Positions 26,592-35,515 of a DNA stretch of 64,000 nucleotides are shown here, piece by piece. Within the stretch, counting starts at the first letter, position 1; each line of letters opens with the position of its first letter. This DNA is from RYN-133 sp036497285. Its GTDB lineage: Bacteria; Actinomycetota; Actinomycetes; Mycobacteriales; Jatrophihabitantaceae. Both the position numbers and the translations under genes were made by a program. The notes under the pieces are model-generated. The model ran no database searches. It was given only the letters and a program-made list of their open reading frames with translations, and was not told where the DNA came from. The stretch lies in assembly GCA_036497285.1 (NCBI GenBank), contig DASXJR010000117.1:20909-84908 (forward strand), given 5' to 3'.

Positions 26592-26604
26592 CTGGCTGAC
26601 CACG

Positions 26605-26638
26605 ACGGGCCGGACTCTCGTTCGAGAGTCCGGTCCGT
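26605..26638 (+). terminator. Terminator after nrdJ
   Basis: A 16-base-pair stem (two G-T pairs) with core CCGGACTCTCG/CGAGAGTCCGG and a two-base loop, followed by TGTC. Confidence 0.85.
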
Positions 26639-26708
26639 TGTCACGTCGGCCGCCACGCGATCGGCACGGGCTCTGGTCAACACCGATCGAAGCGACGACA
26701 GTTGGCCT

Positions 26709-27932
26709 GTGACTTCATCAAGAGCGCCGCGGCATCTGCCGAGGTGGTCCGACCTTGCGCCGCTTCTCGGTTTCCGCCGACCTGAGTTCAGCCCGACGCG
26801 GCGCCGGCTGCGCAACGCACTCACCATCAGCGAGCTGCGAACGATTGCGCGGCGTCGCTGTCCGCGGGCCGTGTTCGACTATGTCGACGGTGCCGCCTCT
26901 GACGAGATCGCGCTTCGCCGCTCACGTGAGCTGTACGCGGATCTGCAATTCAATCCGTCCGTGCTCCAAGACGTCTCCGATGTCGACACCTCTACCTCGC
27001 CGCTCGGATCTCGCTCCGATCAACCGTTCGCGTTTGCACCCACCGGGTTCACCCGATTGATGAATCACGAGGGCGAGCGAGCCGTGGCCCGGGTCGCCGA
27101 ACGACATGGCATCCCGTACGGCCTGTCGACAATGGGAACGACGTCGCTGGAAGACGTCGCGGCGGCCGCGCCCAAGGCGCGCAAATGGTTCCAGCTCTAC
27201 GTCTGGCGCGACCGTGCGGCCGGCGCCGACCTGATCGCGCGCGCCGCGCAGGCGGGCTACGAGGCGTTGATCCTGACCGTGGACGTGCCGGTCGCCGGAC
27301 CGCGACTGCGCGACGCCCGCAACGGCTTCAGCATCCCGCCCAAGCTCAAGGCCAAGACCGTCATGAACGCCCTCGCCCATCCGGCGTGGTGGATCAACCT
27401 GCTCACGACCGAACCGCTGCGGTTCGCCTCGCTGGACGCGTGGGACGCGACGATAGCCGAACTGATCGACCAGCTGTTCGACCCCACCATGACGATCGAC
27501 GACCTGGAATGGCTGCGCTCGTCGTGGTCCGGCCCACTCGTGGTGAAAGGCATCCAGACCGTTGACGATGCGCGGCGTGTGGTCGCAGCCGGTGCCGACG
27601 TCGTGCTGGTCTCCAATCACGGCGGCCGGCAACTCGATCGAACACCCGTCCCGCTTCGGGTGCTGCCCGATGTGGTCGACGCGGTCGGCTCGCAGGCCGA
27701 GGTGTGGGTCGACGGCGGGATCATGAGCGGCGCCGATGTGGTCGCCGCCATCGCCTTGGGTGCGCGCGCCGCGCTCGTCGGACGTGCGTACCTGTACGGC
27801 CTGATGGCGGGCGGCGAGCGCGGTGTCGACCGCGCGGCCGAGATCCTCGCCGCGGAAGTCCGTCGCACCATGCAACTACTGGGTGTTCGCAGCCTGGACG
27901 AACTCGGGCCGCGGCACGTGCAACTGCCTTGA
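26709..27932 (+). CDS. FMN-dependent alpha-hydroxy-acid dehydrogenase/oxidase
   Basis: A 407-residue TIM-barrel flavoenzyme of the lactate dehydrogenase/mandelate dehydrogenase/MftD family. Conserved parts include ISELRTIARRRCPRAVFDYVDGAASDEI, AFAPTGFTRLM, STMGTTSLEDV and KWFQLYVWRDR. The catalytic region reads VSNHGGRQLDRT with His304 and Arg307, and WVDGGIMSGADV binds FMN phosphate. It oxidises a 2-hydroxy acid to a keto acid; the substrate is unknown. No mycofactocin genes are nearby, so an MftD role is not supported. First gene of a tight operon with a formamidase and an SDR (gaps of 13 and 18 bases). GTG start without a strong ribosome site. Confidence 0.85.
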   Translation: MTSSRAPRHLPRWSDLAPLLGFRRPEFSPTRRRLRNALTISELRTIARRRCPRAVFDYVDGAASDEIALRRSRELYADLQFNPSVLQDVSDVDTSTSPLGSRSDQPFAFAPTGFTRLMNHEGERAVARVAERHGIPYGLSTMGTTSLEDVAAAAPKARKWFQLYVWRDRAAGADLIARAAQAGYEALILTVDVPVAGPRLRDARNGFSIPPKLKAKTVMNALAHPAWWINLLTTEPLRFASLDAWDATIAELIDQLFDPTMTIDDLEWLRSSWSGPLVVKGIQTVDDARRVVAAGADVVLVSNHGGRQLDRTPVPLRVLPDVVDAVGSQAEVWVDGGIMSGADVVAAIALGARAALVGRAYLYGLMAGGERGVDRAAEILAAEVRRTMQLLGVRSLDELGPRHVQLP

Positions 27933-27945
27933 CCGGGGGAACGCG

Positions 27946-28959
27946 ATGACCGACACCTTGGACATCATCGAATTCACGCCGACCGCTGATCAGTTCAGCT
28001 ACACCTTCGGCGGCGCAGCCCCGATACGGCGCATCAGGCCGGGGAGCGGTCTGCGGTTGTGGTCGGAGGACGCATTCGGCGGCGTGTTACGCAGCGTGCA
28101 TGATCTTTCGAGCGAGAAGGTCGATCTGCGTTTCGTGAACCCGCAGACCGGCCCGTTCTTCGTGGAGGGTGCCGAGCCCGGGGACGCGCTGGCCCTGCAC
28201 TTCGTGAGCCTCGAGCCGGCACGCGACTGGGCGGCGTCGGCGACCATCCCGTTCTTCGGCGGGCTGACCAGCACTGACCGCACAGCAACGTTGCAGGACG
28301 CGTTGCCGGATATGACGTGGATCTACCATCTGGATCGCGCGCGCGGCGTGGTGCAGTACGCGGCGCGACACAGCTCGTTCACCCTCGATCTTCCGCTCGC
28401 ACCGATGCTCGGGACGGTCGGGGTGGCCCCGGCGGCGAATGAGGTACGCAGCTCGCTCGTCCCGGACCGGTTCGGCGGCAACATGGACAGTCCGCAGATG
28501 CGCGCCGGCACCACCTGCTTCCTCGGTGTCAACGTCGAGGGCGCGCTGTTCTCGATCGGCGACGGTCATTATCGCCAGGGTGAGGGCGAATCCTGCGGGA
28601 CGGCGGTCGAAGGTGCGATGACCACGATGCTGATCGTCGACCTGGTCAAGGGTGCAGCGCCGGGATGGCCGCGCCTCGAAGACGACGAGTACCTCATGAC
28701 CGTCGGCTCCTGCCGACCCCTCGAGGACGCCTGGCGGGTGTCGCAGGTGGAAATGGTCGGCTGGCTCGGCGAGCTGTACGGACTCGACCGGATGGACGGT
28801 TACCAGTTGCTGTCGCAGGTGTCGGAGGTGCCACTCGCGAACGTCGTCGACGTCAACTACAGCGTCGTCACCAAGGCGCCCAAATCGCTGCTGCCCGCCG
28901 CAGACGCGTTCAGCGGATTGCATCGCGATCTGCGCGACCGTGCCGCTCGGATCAGCTGA
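27946..28959 (+). CDS. Acetamidase/formamidase family protein
   Basis: A 337-residue amidohydrolase of the acetamidase/formamidase family, enzymes releasing ammonia from short amides. Family features are GSGLRLWSEDAFGG, VNPQTGPFFVEGAEPGDALALHF, RFGGNMDSPQM (metal-site region) and LFSIGDGHYRQGEGESCGTAVEGAM. GGGGGAACGCG precedes ATG 27946; the frame extends upstream into the dehydrogenase. Its setting between a hydroxy-acid dehydrogenase and an SDR suggests one catabolic pathway for an amide or hydroxy-acid compound, which I cannot specify. Confidence 0.88.
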   Translation: MTDTLDIIEFTPTADQFSYTFGGAAPIRRIRPGSGLRLWSEDAFGGVLRSVHDLSSEKVDLRFVNPQTGPFFVEGAEPGDALALHFVSLEPARDWAASATIPFFGGLTSTDRTATLQDALPDMTWIYHLDRARGVVQYAARHSSFTLDLPLAPMLGTVGVAPAANEVRSSLVPDRFGGNMDSPQMRAGTTCFLGVNVEGALFSIGDGHYRQGEGESCGTAVEGAMTTMLIVDLVKGAAPGWPRLEDDEYLMTVGSCRPLEDAWRVSQVEMVGWLGELYGLDRMDGYQLLSQVSEVPLANVVDVNYSVVTKAPKSLLPAADAFSGLHRDLRDRAARIS

Positions 28960-28977
28960 CTCGAAGGGATGCGCGTC

Positions 28978-29739
28978 ATGGATCTACAACTGTCGGGATT
29001 GCGTGCACTGGTCACCGGCGGCACTCGCGGCATCGGCCGGGCCGTCGTCGAAGCCTTCTTGCGCGAGGGCACGTCTGTCGCGTTCTGCGCTCGCGACGCG
29101 GACGCGGTCAAGGGCGCGCAGGAGGCGCTTTCGGACTCTGACGCGGCGGTGTTCGGCACGGCGCTCGACGTCGCGGACGCGAACGCGCTCGCCGCCTGGG
29201 TGGCCGACAGCGCCGAGGCGTTGGGCGGCCTCGACATCGTTGTCTCGAACGTCAGTGCGCTGGCCATCGAGGACCAGCCCGAGAACTGGACGGCCTCGTT
29301 CGAGGTCGACCTGATGGCGGCCGTCCATCTGGTGCACGCCGCGATGCCGTATCTCGAGGCAAGTTCGGCGGCGTCGATCGTGGCGGTCTCCAGCGTGTCC
29401 GGACGCGAGATCGACTTCGCCGCCGGCCCGTACGGAACGATGAAGGCAGCCCTGACCCACTACATGCAGGGCTTGGCGTATCAACTGGCCGACCGGGGAA
29501 TTCGCGCGAACACGGTTTCGCCGGGCAACACCTACTTCGAGGGTGGCGTCTGGGCGAACATCGAGCAGAACCTGCCGGAGCTGTTCTCGACCGCGATGGC
29601 GCTCAACCCGTCCGGTCGGATGGGCACCGCGGACGAGATCGCCCGCACGGTCGTGTTCGTGGCGAGCCCGGCGTCGAGCCGGACCAGCGGCGCGAACATC
29701 CTTGTCGACGGCGCGCTGACGCGCGGCGTCCAGCTCTGA
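28978..29739 (+). CDS. Short-chain dehydrogenase/reductase (SDR)
   Basis: A 253-residue classical SDR. The NAD(P) motif is TGGTRGIG near residues 11-18, IVVSNVSAL takes the place of the usual NNAG region, and the catalytic set is a Ser in AVSSVSG with Tyr152-x3-Lys156 (YGTMK). The closing NILVDGALTRG is typical. The absence of a canonical NNAG is mildly unusual. I prefer ATG 28978 because GAAGGG lies nine bases before it, while ATG 28969 has no spacing. Third gene of the dehydrogenase-formamidase operon. Confidence 0.88.
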   Translation: MDLQLSGLRALVTGGTRGIGRAVVEAFLREGTSVAFCARDADAVKGAQEALSDSDAAVFGTALDVADANALAAWVADSAEALGGLDIVVSNVSALAIEDQPENWTASFEVDLMAAVHLVHAAMPYLEASSAASIVAVSSVSGREIDFAAGPYGTMKAALTHYMQGLAYQLADRGIRANTVSPGNTYFEGGVWANIEQNLPELFSTAMALNPSGRMGTADEIARTVVFVASPASSRTSGANILVDGALTRGVQL

Positions 29740-29844
29740 CCGACCCGGTGTTAGGGCTGGTGACGATCCTCGGCTCCGCCCACGTCCTGACGTTCCTCGG
29801 CATCCACAGCCTCGGCGACCCGGTCACTGACTCAAGTGCGAAAG

Positions 29845-29907
29845 CTTGATTCGGTCCAATCAAGTCGCAGCACTTGATTCGTGGATAACAAGCCCCCAGA
29901 CTTGATT
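29845..29907 (+). promoter_or_regulatory. Cluster of four CTTGATT boxes before the SatD-like gene
   Basis: CTTGATT occurs at 29845-29851, 29873-29879 and 29901-29907, and its complement AATCAAG at 29858-29864. AATCAAGT-CGCAGC-ACTTGATT (29858-29879) is a perfect inverted repeat. The last box ends three bases before the GTG start, so a bound regulator would cover the start site. Probably the operator of the SatD-like gene. Confidence 0.6.
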
Positions 29908-29909
29908 CC

Positions 29910-30509
29910 GTGTTCGTGGTTACCGCTGACCAGGTGGGCAGTCGATCGTCGGCCGATGCGGTCGACAGTGCGCTCGACACGATTCGGACCGTCGGTGGGA
30001 CGCGGCTGGCCCTGGCACCGGAGCGGACCGTGGGCGACGAGGTGCAGGTGGCGACCGACGACCCTCGATGCCTCTTGGACCTCGTGCTCGCTTTGACCCG
30101 GCTCGGCGACTGGAGCGTCGGCTGCGGTGTCGGCGCTGTCGATTCCGAACCATCGGCCAGCGTCCGGGCCGCACGCGGGCCGGCGTTCAGCGCGGCGCGT
30201 GAGGCGGTGGAGGCGGCGAAGAAGCGTCCGATGCGGTTTGCGTTGCGCGCGGCCGACGACCGGGCAGCGGACGCGGGCGACGCGCAGGCGTTCGTCGACC
30301 TCCTACTGGCGTTGCGCGCGCGCCGCACCCGTGAGGGCTGGGAGGTGTTCGACCTGATCGCATCGGGCGCCGCCCAGAAGTCGGTCGCCCAGCGTCTGGG
30401 GATCTCCGAGCAGGCGATCAGTCTGCGGGTGCGGGCGGCCCAGGTCGCCGTCGAGCTGGACGCCGTCCCGGCTCTGGTCCGATCGCTGGAGCGTGTCGCA
30501 CGTTGGTGA
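29910..30509 (+). CDS. SatD family protein with C-terminal helix-turn-helix
   Basis: A 199-residue protein resembling SatD-type proteins: FVVTADQVGSRSSAD at the start, an LALAPERTVGDEVQVATDD middle, and a C-terminal helix-turn-helix (GAAQKSVAQRLGISEQAISLRVRAAQV). SatD is usually beside a DUF3307 membrane protein (SatE); none is present here. The GTG start has no ribosome site and follows the last CTTGATT box by two bases, suggesting a leaderless mRNA and autoregulation by the HTH. Both are inferences. Function of the family is poorly known. Confidence 0.7.
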   Translation: MFVVTADQVGSRSSADAVDSALDTIRTVGGTRLALAPERTVGDEVQVATDDPRCLLDLVLALTRLGDWSVGCGVGAVDSEPSASVRAARGPAFSAAREAVEAAKKRPMRFALRAADDRAADAGDAQAFVDLLLALRARRTREGWEVFDLIASGAAQKSVAQRLGISEQAISLRVRAAQVAVELDAVPALVRSLERVARW

Positions 30510-30523
30510 GCTGGAGCAGCGAC

Positions 30524-30593
30524 GTGAGTGGCGCGGTTGGAACGTGAGTGGCGCGATATTTCGCGCCACTCACGCCCAGATCGCGCCACTCAC
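30524..30593. repeat. Palindromic four-copy array (GTGAGTGGCGCG)
   Basis: GTGAGTGGCGCG occurs at 30524-30535 and 30544-30555, and its complement CGCGCCACTCAC at 30562-30573 and 30582-30593. Start-to-start distance is exactly 20 bases on both sides, so the whole is mirror symmetric. It lies between convergent genes and can fold into alternative hairpins; probably a bidirectional terminator or a binding site. Confidence 0.85.
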
Positions 30594-30631
30594 CGCTAAA
30601 CCGCCCGGCCTCCGTGCGCAGGCCCTGCGGC

Positions 30632-32284
30632 TCAGCCGTGGGCGCGGCGACGCACTGCGGCATAGGTGCCTGCGCCCAAGATCGCCGCGAATGCGACCAG
30701 CAGCGTCCAGTAGGTCGCCGGCGATGACGCGCCGAGAGTTGCGTACGGGGACGACGGCGCGGTGATCGCGGCAACGTCCAGGTGCCTGGCGATCGCCTCG
30801 AATGCCCACCGGTCGGGCATGGCGGCTGCGATGACATGGCCGGTGCCGGTCATGATCGGCAGCGGGACCATCGCGCCGGAGAACAACACTGCGGGGAAGC
30901 ACAGCATCGGCAGCGCGAGCGCCGCCTGCGCGGTGGAATTCACCAGCGCCGAGGTGCACAACCCGAGGCACAGCGCGGCGACGGTATTGAGCGCCATCGT
31001 CAGATACAGCTGCGCCAGCGCGCCCGCACTGAGGGCAGGAATCCGGTCCAGCGAGCGCAGCACCGCGATCATCGCGGCATTCACCAGCAGCAGGATCGGC
31101 GCGAGCAACGCAAGCTTCGAGGCCACATACGCACCGGTCCGCACACCGGCGTGTTGCTCCATACGAAGCACGGCGACCTCCGTACACACCTGCAGCAGGC
31201 CGAAGGTCAGACCGAAGAAGAACCCCGCGAACGAAAGCCAGTACGAGATCTGGACGGCCGCAGCTGTGTTGCCTGCGTCGCCTGTGCCGCCCGCTCCGGC
31301 GCTGAAGCTGCCCGGCCGGAACAGGATCGCGAACATGGTGATCACCGCGGCGGGCGAACCCAGCAGGATCGCGAGGGTCAGCCGGTTGCGGGCAAGGATC
31401 TCGGCCGCGCGCCGGGTAAGCACCCACCACTGGCTGGGCGCACCGGGCCGGTCGGCCCGGAACCGTCGCCGCGGTGACGGCGGCGCCGCGGCGACGCCGG
31501 CGCCCCTGCGGACCGGCCTGGGTCCGGAGCCATCCGAGGCCATGCGGTTGTAGAGGTCGATGAAGTTGTCCGTGCCGAACCGCTCGAGGACCTCTGCGGG
31601 CGTGCCGAGCGCGACCAGCCGTCCGCCCGGTGCCAGCACGACCACCCGATCGCTGCGGGCGATGTCCTCGACGCTGTGCGTGGTGAACACAACCGTGCTT
31701 CCGTCGGCGGACATGCGCCGCAGGTATGAGACGAGGTCGGCTGCCGTCGAAGGGTCGAGGCCGCTCGTCGGTTCGTCGAGGAAGCACACACCCGGCCGGG
31801 TGAGGATCTCGCACGCGATGCTCGCCCGCTTGCGCTGGCCGCCACTGAGAGAGCCGACCGATACGTCGGCGTGCTGGGCCAGGCCGAGCGTGCGCATGGC
31901 GTGATCGACGGCCTCGTCGACGTCGGTCCGGGGCGCCGCGATGCGCAACGATGCCGCGTACCGCAGGGTCCGACGCAACGAGAGTTCTGAATGCAGGATG
32001 TCGTCCTGCGGGACGAAGCCGACACCCGCGTCGAGGCGGGTCTCGTCCGCGGCGTCGTAACCGACGGTGCCGCGTTGGGCGGGGGCGACGCCGGCCAGTG
32101 CGGCGAGCAGCGTGCTCTTGCCGGCACCGCTCGGACCGATCACCGCGGTGAGAAGGCCGGGTTCGACGGTCAGCGTGACGTCGTCGAGCGCGGTGGTGCC
32201 GTTGCGATGTTCGACCGTGAGGCCGACCGCGTCGATCCGGACGCCTCGATCGAGCGCCGTTGTCGTGGCTGCAGTGGTGGTCAT
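30632..32284 (-). CDS. ABCG-type ABC transporter, fused ATPase and permease
   Basis: A 550-residue half-transporter. The N-terminal ATPase has Walker A GPSGAGKS (50-57), signature LSGGQRKR and Walker B CFLDEPTSGLD, with an H-loop in VVFTTHSVED. The C-terminal half is an ABC-2 permease with about six membrane segments (for example LTLAILLGSPAAVITMFAILF and YWLSFAGFFFGLTFGLLQV). The ABCG order suggests export of a lipophilic compound after dimerisation. AAAGAGG lies seven bases before ATG 32284. Same strand as, and 112 bases downstream of, the SARP regulator and flavin oxidase operon, so it may export their product. Confidence 0.9.
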   Translation of the reverse strand: MTTTAATTTALDRGVRIDAVGLTVEHRNGTTALDDVTLTVEPGLLTAVIGPSGAGKSTLLAALAGVAPAQRGTVGYDAADETRLDAGVGFVPQDDILHSELSLRRTLRYAASLRIAAPRTDVDEAVDHAMRTLGLAQHADVSVGSLSGGQRKRASIACEILTRPGVCFLDEPTSGLDPSTAADLVSYLRRMSADGSTVVFTTHSVEDIARSDRVVVLAPGGRLVALGTPAEVLERFGTDNFIDLYNRMASDGSGPRPVRRGAGVAAAPPSPRRRFRADRPGAPSQWWVLTRRAAEILARNRLTLAILLGSPAAVITMFAILFRPGSFSAGAGGTGDAGNTAAAVQISYWLSFAGFFFGLTFGLLQVCTEVAVLRMEQHAGVRTGAYVASKLALLAPILLLVNAAMIAVLRSLDRIPALSAGALAQLYLTMALNTVAALCLGLCTSALVNSTAQAALALPMLCFPAVLFSGAMVPLPIMTGTGHVIAAAMPDRWAFEAIARHLDVAAITAPSSPYATLGASSPATYWTLLVAFAAILGAGTYAAVRRRAHG

Positions 32285-32396
32285 GGCTGGCCTCTTTCGC
32301 CGAAGTCGGGTGCTGTCTGTTGGTGCGTCGCAGCATCCGTGGCTCGGCTTCCCCGCACCTTCCGGCGGCTTCCCCCGAACGAAGCGGCGGGGCGGA

Positions 32397-35300
32397 TCAG
32401 ATCGCGGCCAGGGTGGCGACGGCGCCGAGCTTGCGCAGCATCGCCTCGCCGTGGGCGCGCGCTCGCGGCTCGTCGGCCAGCGCCAGCACCACCGCCCGCT
32501 CGTACCGCTCACCCAGCGTCGCCCAGGCCGTCGCAGCCGCCTGCCACGCACCCGCCAGCGTCGGTGCCCATGGCCCGGGCGGGTCGACCGGCGCGGCCAC
32601 GTCGATCCCGGCACGGTGCAGATAGGCGCACAGCTCGGCCTGCATCGAGCCGTGTCCCGCTACGGCGGCCAGGTCCAGAGCGCGCTGCGCGTCGTCGGGC
32701 AGCTCGCCGAGGGTGCCGTCGAGCCAGCCCAGTTCGACCTTTGCGACGGCGAGCGGACCAGCGACGAAGCTGTCGTCGCCGACAGCTCGGTGGTCCAGGG
32801 CCGCCGCCAGGACGTCATCGGACTGCGGGTCGCCGCGGCGGGCGAGCAGCCGGGCAAGCAGGCTTGCCGCCAGTGGACCCATCACGCCCGGCTCGCCAGG
32901 GCTGTCCAACAGCGCGCGGAGCTCGGCGATCGCCCGGTCCCAGTCGCCGCGACTCGCGGACACCCCGGCACCGGTGAGCCGCAGCCGGTACCGGCCGGCG
33001 AAGAACTCGAAGTCCGCTGCGGCGCGCAAGCCCGCGGCTACGTACTTCTCGGCCGTGGTCAGCCGGCCGCTGTGGTAGGCGCCCTGGGCCGCGTTCACGT
33101 AGCTGCGCACCTTGGTTTCCAGACGCAGGTCCGAGCCGGACGCGGCGATGGCACGCTGCTGGTCCTGATCGCCGCGTTGATCCCCTCGGGCCAGCCGGGC
33201 GTCACCGAGGTAGCAGCGAGCCTGCGCCTCGATGTCTTCCCGCCCGATGCGCTGGGCGATGGCGACCGCGCGCGCGGCGTCAGATTCGGCGCGCTCGCTC
33301 GGATCCGCGACGATGCCGACGGTCGCAAGGTTGCTGTGCGCGCGCGCCGATTCGGTCAGCGCCAGCCGCGCGTCCGCTTCGGTCGGCTCGAGGATCTCGA
33401 CCGCCCGGGCGGCGGCCTGCCGGGCTCGCATCGGTCCGCGCGCGAACAGCACCACGCGCGCGAGCACCAGCAATGCGTCTGCCTGCAGCGCCGGTTCGGC
33501 CACCTGCTCGGCTGCCTCGACGGCAGCCTGTGCACAGTGGAACGCTGCTTCGAACTGGTTGACGAGATACAGCGCGTACGCGCGCCGGATCGTGAGCTCC
33601 ACGACCTCGCGAAGCTCGAGCGTCGCTGGGTTCTCGAGCACGACGCGAAGCACCTCGGCCGCCTGTCGGTGGGCGCCCAGGCGATCCGCTTCCCGCGCCG
33701 CGGCCGGTCCGTGCTCGATGATCACATCGAGCTGCCCGGAGCGCTCGGCGTGGTGCACCAGCCGCGACGGATCGGACCCCGGCCGCGCGCGTAGCGCCCC
33801 GACAACGGTGCGGTTGGCGTGCAGCCGTTCCCCGGCGGTCAGGGACGACTCGATGGCCTGTCGCGCCAGTTCGTGCCGGAAGCCGATCCAGGCTTCGGTT
33901 CCCACCACGACGCCCGATCGTTCGGCGTCGACGAGCACCTCCGGATCGCCGTCGGCGAGTGTCTCGGCCAGCCAGCGTTCCGCGCGCGTCGGTACGACCG
34001 AGAGGCGCTCCAGCAGCGTTCGCGCCGGGGCCGGAAGCCTGCCGAGCCGAGCCAGGACGGCATCTTGCACGGTGCTCGGCACGCCGGAGCCGCCGGCGGC
34101 GAGGACCTCGGTGACGAAGAAGGGGTTGCCTCGGGTCACCCGGTGGATCTCCGCGGCTTCGGCATCTGATCTCGCGCCCAGTCGCCGGATGGCGGCCGGG
34201 GTGAGCGGCGGGAGGCTGACCCGGCGGACCGTGGGACCGGCAAGACTGCCCAGCAGCTGACGCAGCGGGTGAGCCGAGTCGATGCCGGTCTCGCGGAACG
34301 TGAGCACGAGCGCGCCCGGGATCCCCGGGAAGCGCCGGGCCAGGTAGCGGATGGCATCGGCGGTCGCGTCGTCGGCCCAGTGCACGTCCTCGACGATCAC
34401 GGCCAACGGATGGGCTGCGAACACATGGAGCAGCGCCGGAAGGGTGGCGTCGAGGCGCTCGTTCGCCAGCGCCGACGCCAACTGCTCGTCCTCTGCCGCC
34501 ATGTCCCGGAACGGTCCGAGGCTGGGTGGCGCCAGCAGGTCGTCGCAACCACCCATGACCACTCGCAGCTCGGATCGCACGGTCTGCCGGAAGGCGCGGA
34601 CGAGCGCGGACTTTCCGGCGCCCGCCTCGCCCGAGATCGGGACGACGCCGCCGCGCGCGTCCGCGACCGCGGCGCGCACAGCGGTCACAACCTGCTGCAA
34701 CTCGGCTTCGCGCTCCACCAGATCCGGTCCGTCGCGGGTACGGACTGCATCGACGTCGACCGGCAGCCGGGGCGTCGGCACCGTGTCGGCGGCGAGCAGT
34801 CGCTCGTGCAACGCGATCGCCTCGGGTGGCGGCGGCACGCCGAGTTCCGCTTCCAGCACCTCGCGCATGCGCTCATAGCGCCGTAGCGCGCCCGACCGGT
34901 CGCCGGCTACGACAGCCTCGCGGAGGAGCTCGACGTGGGCGTGCTCGTCCGCCGGCTCCGCCCGCAGCACGTCCGTCCAGCGCCGAGCCCCGCGGGCGAG
35001 CTCGATGACCCGGATGCGCAGCCGCTCCCGCGGTTCGTCCAGCCATGGTTCGCCGAGGTCGTCCGGCAGCAGGTCACCGGCGAGCTTCAGCGCGGCGGCG
35101 CAATTCTCCTGCGACACCGGATCCGTCGCGAGTGCAGCATCGGCGGCCGCCTCGAACGCGACCGCGTCAACCGCAAGGCGCGCGCCGGGGAAGAGCGCGA
35201 TCAGGTCGTCCTTGAGCACGACGGCCGTCTGATCCTCGATTGCCCGCCGTGCGTAGTGCGCGGCTTTGTGCAGTCGCGGCAAGGCGAAGTCGAGTGTGAG

Positions 35301-35471
35301 TTCCGGCCAGAGCGCGTCGACCACGCGGTCGCGGTGGAGCCGGCCGCCGGGCGACAGGGCGAGCAGCTTCACCAGCGCGCTTGCATGCCGGCGACGCCAC
35401 CGGCTCGCCGGCGTCGGAACGCCGTCAACGGTGACCGTGAAGCTGCCGAGGAGCCCCACCTCGACGAACAC
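32397..35471 (-). CDS. SARP/BTAD-type regulator with AAA/TPR-like regions, copy 1
   Basis: A 1024-residue regulator. An N-terminal OmpR-like winged helix (LLGSFTVTVDGVPTP... LVKLLALSPGGRLHRDRVVDALWP) is followed by a bacterial transcriptional activation (BTAD) domain to about residue 230, then a STAND/AAA ATPase with Walker A GEAGAGKS (about 281-288) and VIVEDVHWADD. A helical repeat-like region forms the rest. It ends where LuxR-type ATPases usually carry a C-terminal HTH, which is missing. It begins 44 bases after the FAD monooxygenase stop, so it closes the redox operon it may control. Paralogue of the gene at 41042. GTG start at 35471. Confidence 0.85.
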   Translation of the reverse strand: MFVEVGLLGSFTVTVDGVPTPASRWRRRHASALVKLLALSPGGRLHRDRVVDALWPELTLDFALPRLHKAAHYARRAIEDQTAVVLKDDLIALFPGARLAVDAVAFEAAADAALATDPVSQENCAAALKLAGDLLPDDLGEPWLDEPRERLRIRVIELARGARRWTDVLRAEPADEHAHVELLREAVVAGDRSGALRRYERMREVLEAELGVPPPPEAIALHERLLAADTVPTPRLPVDVDAVRTRDGPDLVEREAELQQVVTAVRAAVADARGGVVPISGEAGAGKSALVRAFRQTVRSELRVVMGGCDDLLAPPSLGPFRDMAAEDEQLASALANERLDATLPALLHVFAAHPLAVIVEDVHWADDATADAIRYLARRFPGIPGALVLTFRETGIDSAHPLRQLLGSLAGPTVRRVSLPPLTPAAIRRLGARSDAEAAEIHRVTRGNPFFVTEVLAAGGSGVPSTVQDAVLARLGRLPAPARTLLERLSVVPTRAERWLAETLADGDPEVLVDAERSGVVVGTEAWIGFRHELARQAIESSLTAGERLHANRTVVGALRARPGSDPSRLVHHAERSGQLDVIIEHGPAAAREADRLGAHRQAAEVLRVVLENPATLELREVVELTIRRAYALYLVNQFEAAFHCAQAAVEAAEQVAEPALQADALLVLARVVLFARGPMRARQAAARAVEILEPTEADARLALTESARAHSNLATVGIVADPSERAESDAARAVAIAQRIGREDIEAQARCYLGDARLARGDQRGDQDQQRAIAASGSDLRLETKVRSYVNAAQGAYHSGRLTTAEKYVAAGLRAAADFEFFAGRYRLRLTGAGVSASRGDWDRAIAELRALLDSPGEPGVMGPLAASLLARLLARRGDPQSDDVLAAALDHRAVGDDSFVAGPLAVAKVELGWLDGTLGELPDDAQRALDLAAVAGHGSMQAELCAYLHRAGIDVAAPVDPPGPWAPTLAGAWQAAATAWATLGERYERAVVLALADEPRARAHGEAMLRKLGAVATLAAI

Positions 35472-35515
35472 ATCGAGGATCGTATGCCGGGCAGGGCTGC
35501 ACCGGTCATTGCTGG

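Noticed and set aside
23181..26603. Long minus-strand frames (535 and 576 codons) opposite nrdR-nrdJ
   Set aside because: Antisense shadows of conserved reductase sequence.
26709..27932. MftD of a mycofactocin cluster
   Set aside because: The fold is shared, but no mftA, mftB, mftC or other mycofactocin gene is nearby.
29748..29849. 33-codon ORF between the SDR and SatD-like genes, a possible SatE remnant
   Set aside because: It has one hydrophobic stretch but no recognisable DUF3307 motif and no ribosome site.
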